From the NCBI RefSeq assembly GCF_029717145.1, contig NZ_CP099222.1:4092001-4156000 (forward strand): DNA of 64,000 bases, in the 5' to 3' direction. This stretch comes from Citrobacter freundii (GTDB lineage Bacteria > Pseudomonadota > Gammaproteobacteria > Enterobacterales > Enterobacteriaceae). The notes below the pieces were generated by a model. That model searched no databases, was not told where the DNA came from, and was given only the letters and a program-made list of their open reading frames with translations. Numbering within the stretch: position 1 is the stretch's first letter; the number at the start of each line of letters is the position of its first letter. A program made the translations under genes and the position numbers. Below, piece by piece: positions 63,404 to 64,000 of the stretch.

Positions 63404-64000
63404 TTACTCGCCTTGCTGGCGTTGTAGTCGCGCCAGCACATCATGGGCAGAACTTTTGTTGGCAGCGCCAATGCCGACTTCAGCCAGTTTCTCGTCCAGA
63501 TTACGTCCGTCAGCCACTTTCTCCAGCTGTGTTGCCGCATCCAGCCGGGCCTGTCTCTCTGCCTGACGTGTTTGCAGACGTTTTAGTGACTCTGCTGCCG
63601 TCGATACGCTGGAAGAAGCCCCGACTGTAGATGTTGTCACGGCCTGTTGAGCGCGCTGCATCGCTTCCGTTGCCTTAACCACCTCAAGCTGCTGTTCAAA
63701 CTGGGCAATCCGCTGGCCCGTTGCGGTAACGGCCTTTTCAACGCCATCACGTGAGATTTCTAAGTTAGTAAGCACTTGCTGTTCAGCCGCAATCACATTC
63801 TCCAGACGCGCGATCTCTTCGGCGACTTCGTTAATTAACGACGGATTGACGTTTTTACTTAGCGCTTCCAGCGCCCGCGCTTCAAGAGTGGACTGACGTT
63901 CGCGCAGATCTTTCAGTTTGTCATTGCTCAGTTTCACGCGTGCCAACAGGTCAACTCGCGATTTCCCGGCTTTTTCCAGTTCATTTCTTGCGTCACGAAT
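63404..64000 (-). CDS. yjfJ: PspA/IM30-family protein YjfJ (5' end beyond the window)
   Basis: The frame is open from the right edge (IRDARNELEKAGKSRVDLLARVKLSNDK) and ends at 63404; the first 30-odd codons are outside. The protein is a long coiled coil (SLINEVAEEIARLENVIAAEQQVLTNLEISRDGVEKAVTATGQRIAQFEQQ) with an Ala/Ser/Thr-rich stretch and the tail VLARLQRQQGE, as in E. coli YjfJ. PspA proteins polymerise on membranes and repair or stabilise them. The internal TTG at 63946 seen as a start is not a real start because upstream codons are conserved. First gene of yjfJKLMC. Confidence 0.93.
   Translation of the reverse strand: MRDARNELEKAGKSRVDLLARVKLSNDKLKDLRERQSTLEARALEALSKNVNPSLINEVAEEIARLENVIAAEQQVLTNLEISRDGVEKAVTATGQRIAQFEQQLEVVKATEAMQRAQQAVTTSTVGASSSVSTAAESLKRLQTRQAERQARLDAATQLEKVADGRNLDEKLAEVGIGAANKSSAHDVLARLQRQQGE

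Noticed and set aside
63404-63946. Short form of yjfJ starting at the internal TTG
   Set aside because: The frame continues to the window edge with conserved PspA-type residues, so the gene is simply cut.

Overview
The window is one contiguous piece of an enterobacterial chromosome, close to the E. coli / Salmonella / Citrobacter group. The protein sequences and most of the gene order match the E. coli K-12 segment running from pmbA through fbp, ppa, tamAB, msrA, cysQ, cpdB, cycA, the rpsF operon and the ula locus to yjfJ. REP/BIME palindromes and two ERIC elements fit the same family. Several accessory inserts are absent from K-12 at these places as I remember that map. A Citrobacter-like genome is my best guess for genus, by inference only.

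Layout. 1-5.1 kb: pmbA (cut by the window edge), yjgA/darP, an AT-rich islet with two small membrane proteins, then mpl and fbp. 5.1-10.3 kb: a zinc-ribbon DUF2569 protein and the galactofuranose ABC importer yjfF-ytfT-ytfR-ytfQ. 10.4-14.5 kb: ppa, then an accessory pair made of a YncE-like beta-propeller and a TonB-dependent receptor behind a Fur-like box. 14.5-21.4 kb: an ERIC element, ytfP-tamB-tamA and msrA. 21.4-29.9 kb: an accessory catabolic island with a LacI-family repressor, four different Gfo/Idh/MocA oxidoreductases, a GPH-family symporter and a cytoplasmic clan GH-A glycosidase. This is the least explained system in the window. 30-42.8 kb: paeA (ytfL), ytfK, ytfJ, cysQ, cpdB, ytfH/qorB, an AraC regulator, ytfF, an accessory chemoreceptor, ytfE and cycA. 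43-48.7 kb: fklB, ytfB, a DMT permease, rplI-rpsR-priB-rpsF, a TSUP permease and yjfY.

48.7-50.2 kb holds a complete IS4-family element of 1431 bp with a 12-bp target duplication. It interrupted an intrinsic terminator hairpin. 50.2-57 kb is the L-ascorbate locus: ulaABCDEF transcribed leftward, ulaG rightward, and the repressor gene ulaR. 57-64 kb: yjfP, two DUF1471 small proteins (bsmA, yjfN), aidB, and the yjfJKLMC cluster. That cluster encodes a PspA-like coiled coil, DUF2491, DUF350, DUF1190 and an ATP-grasp ligase; yjfJ runs off the right edge.

How the genes work together. The ula genes take up and phosphorylate ascorbate (UlaABC), open the lactone (UlaG), and convert the product to xylulose-5-phosphate (UlaD, UlaE, UlaF), under UlaR. 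The 22-30 kb island looks like a self-contained importer plus redox glycoside or sugar-modification pathway induced through its own LacI-type repressor. tamA and tamB form an envelope translocation and lipid-transport pair. The rpsF operon carries its own S6:S18 leader. No tRNA, rRNA, CRISPR array or prophage was seen.
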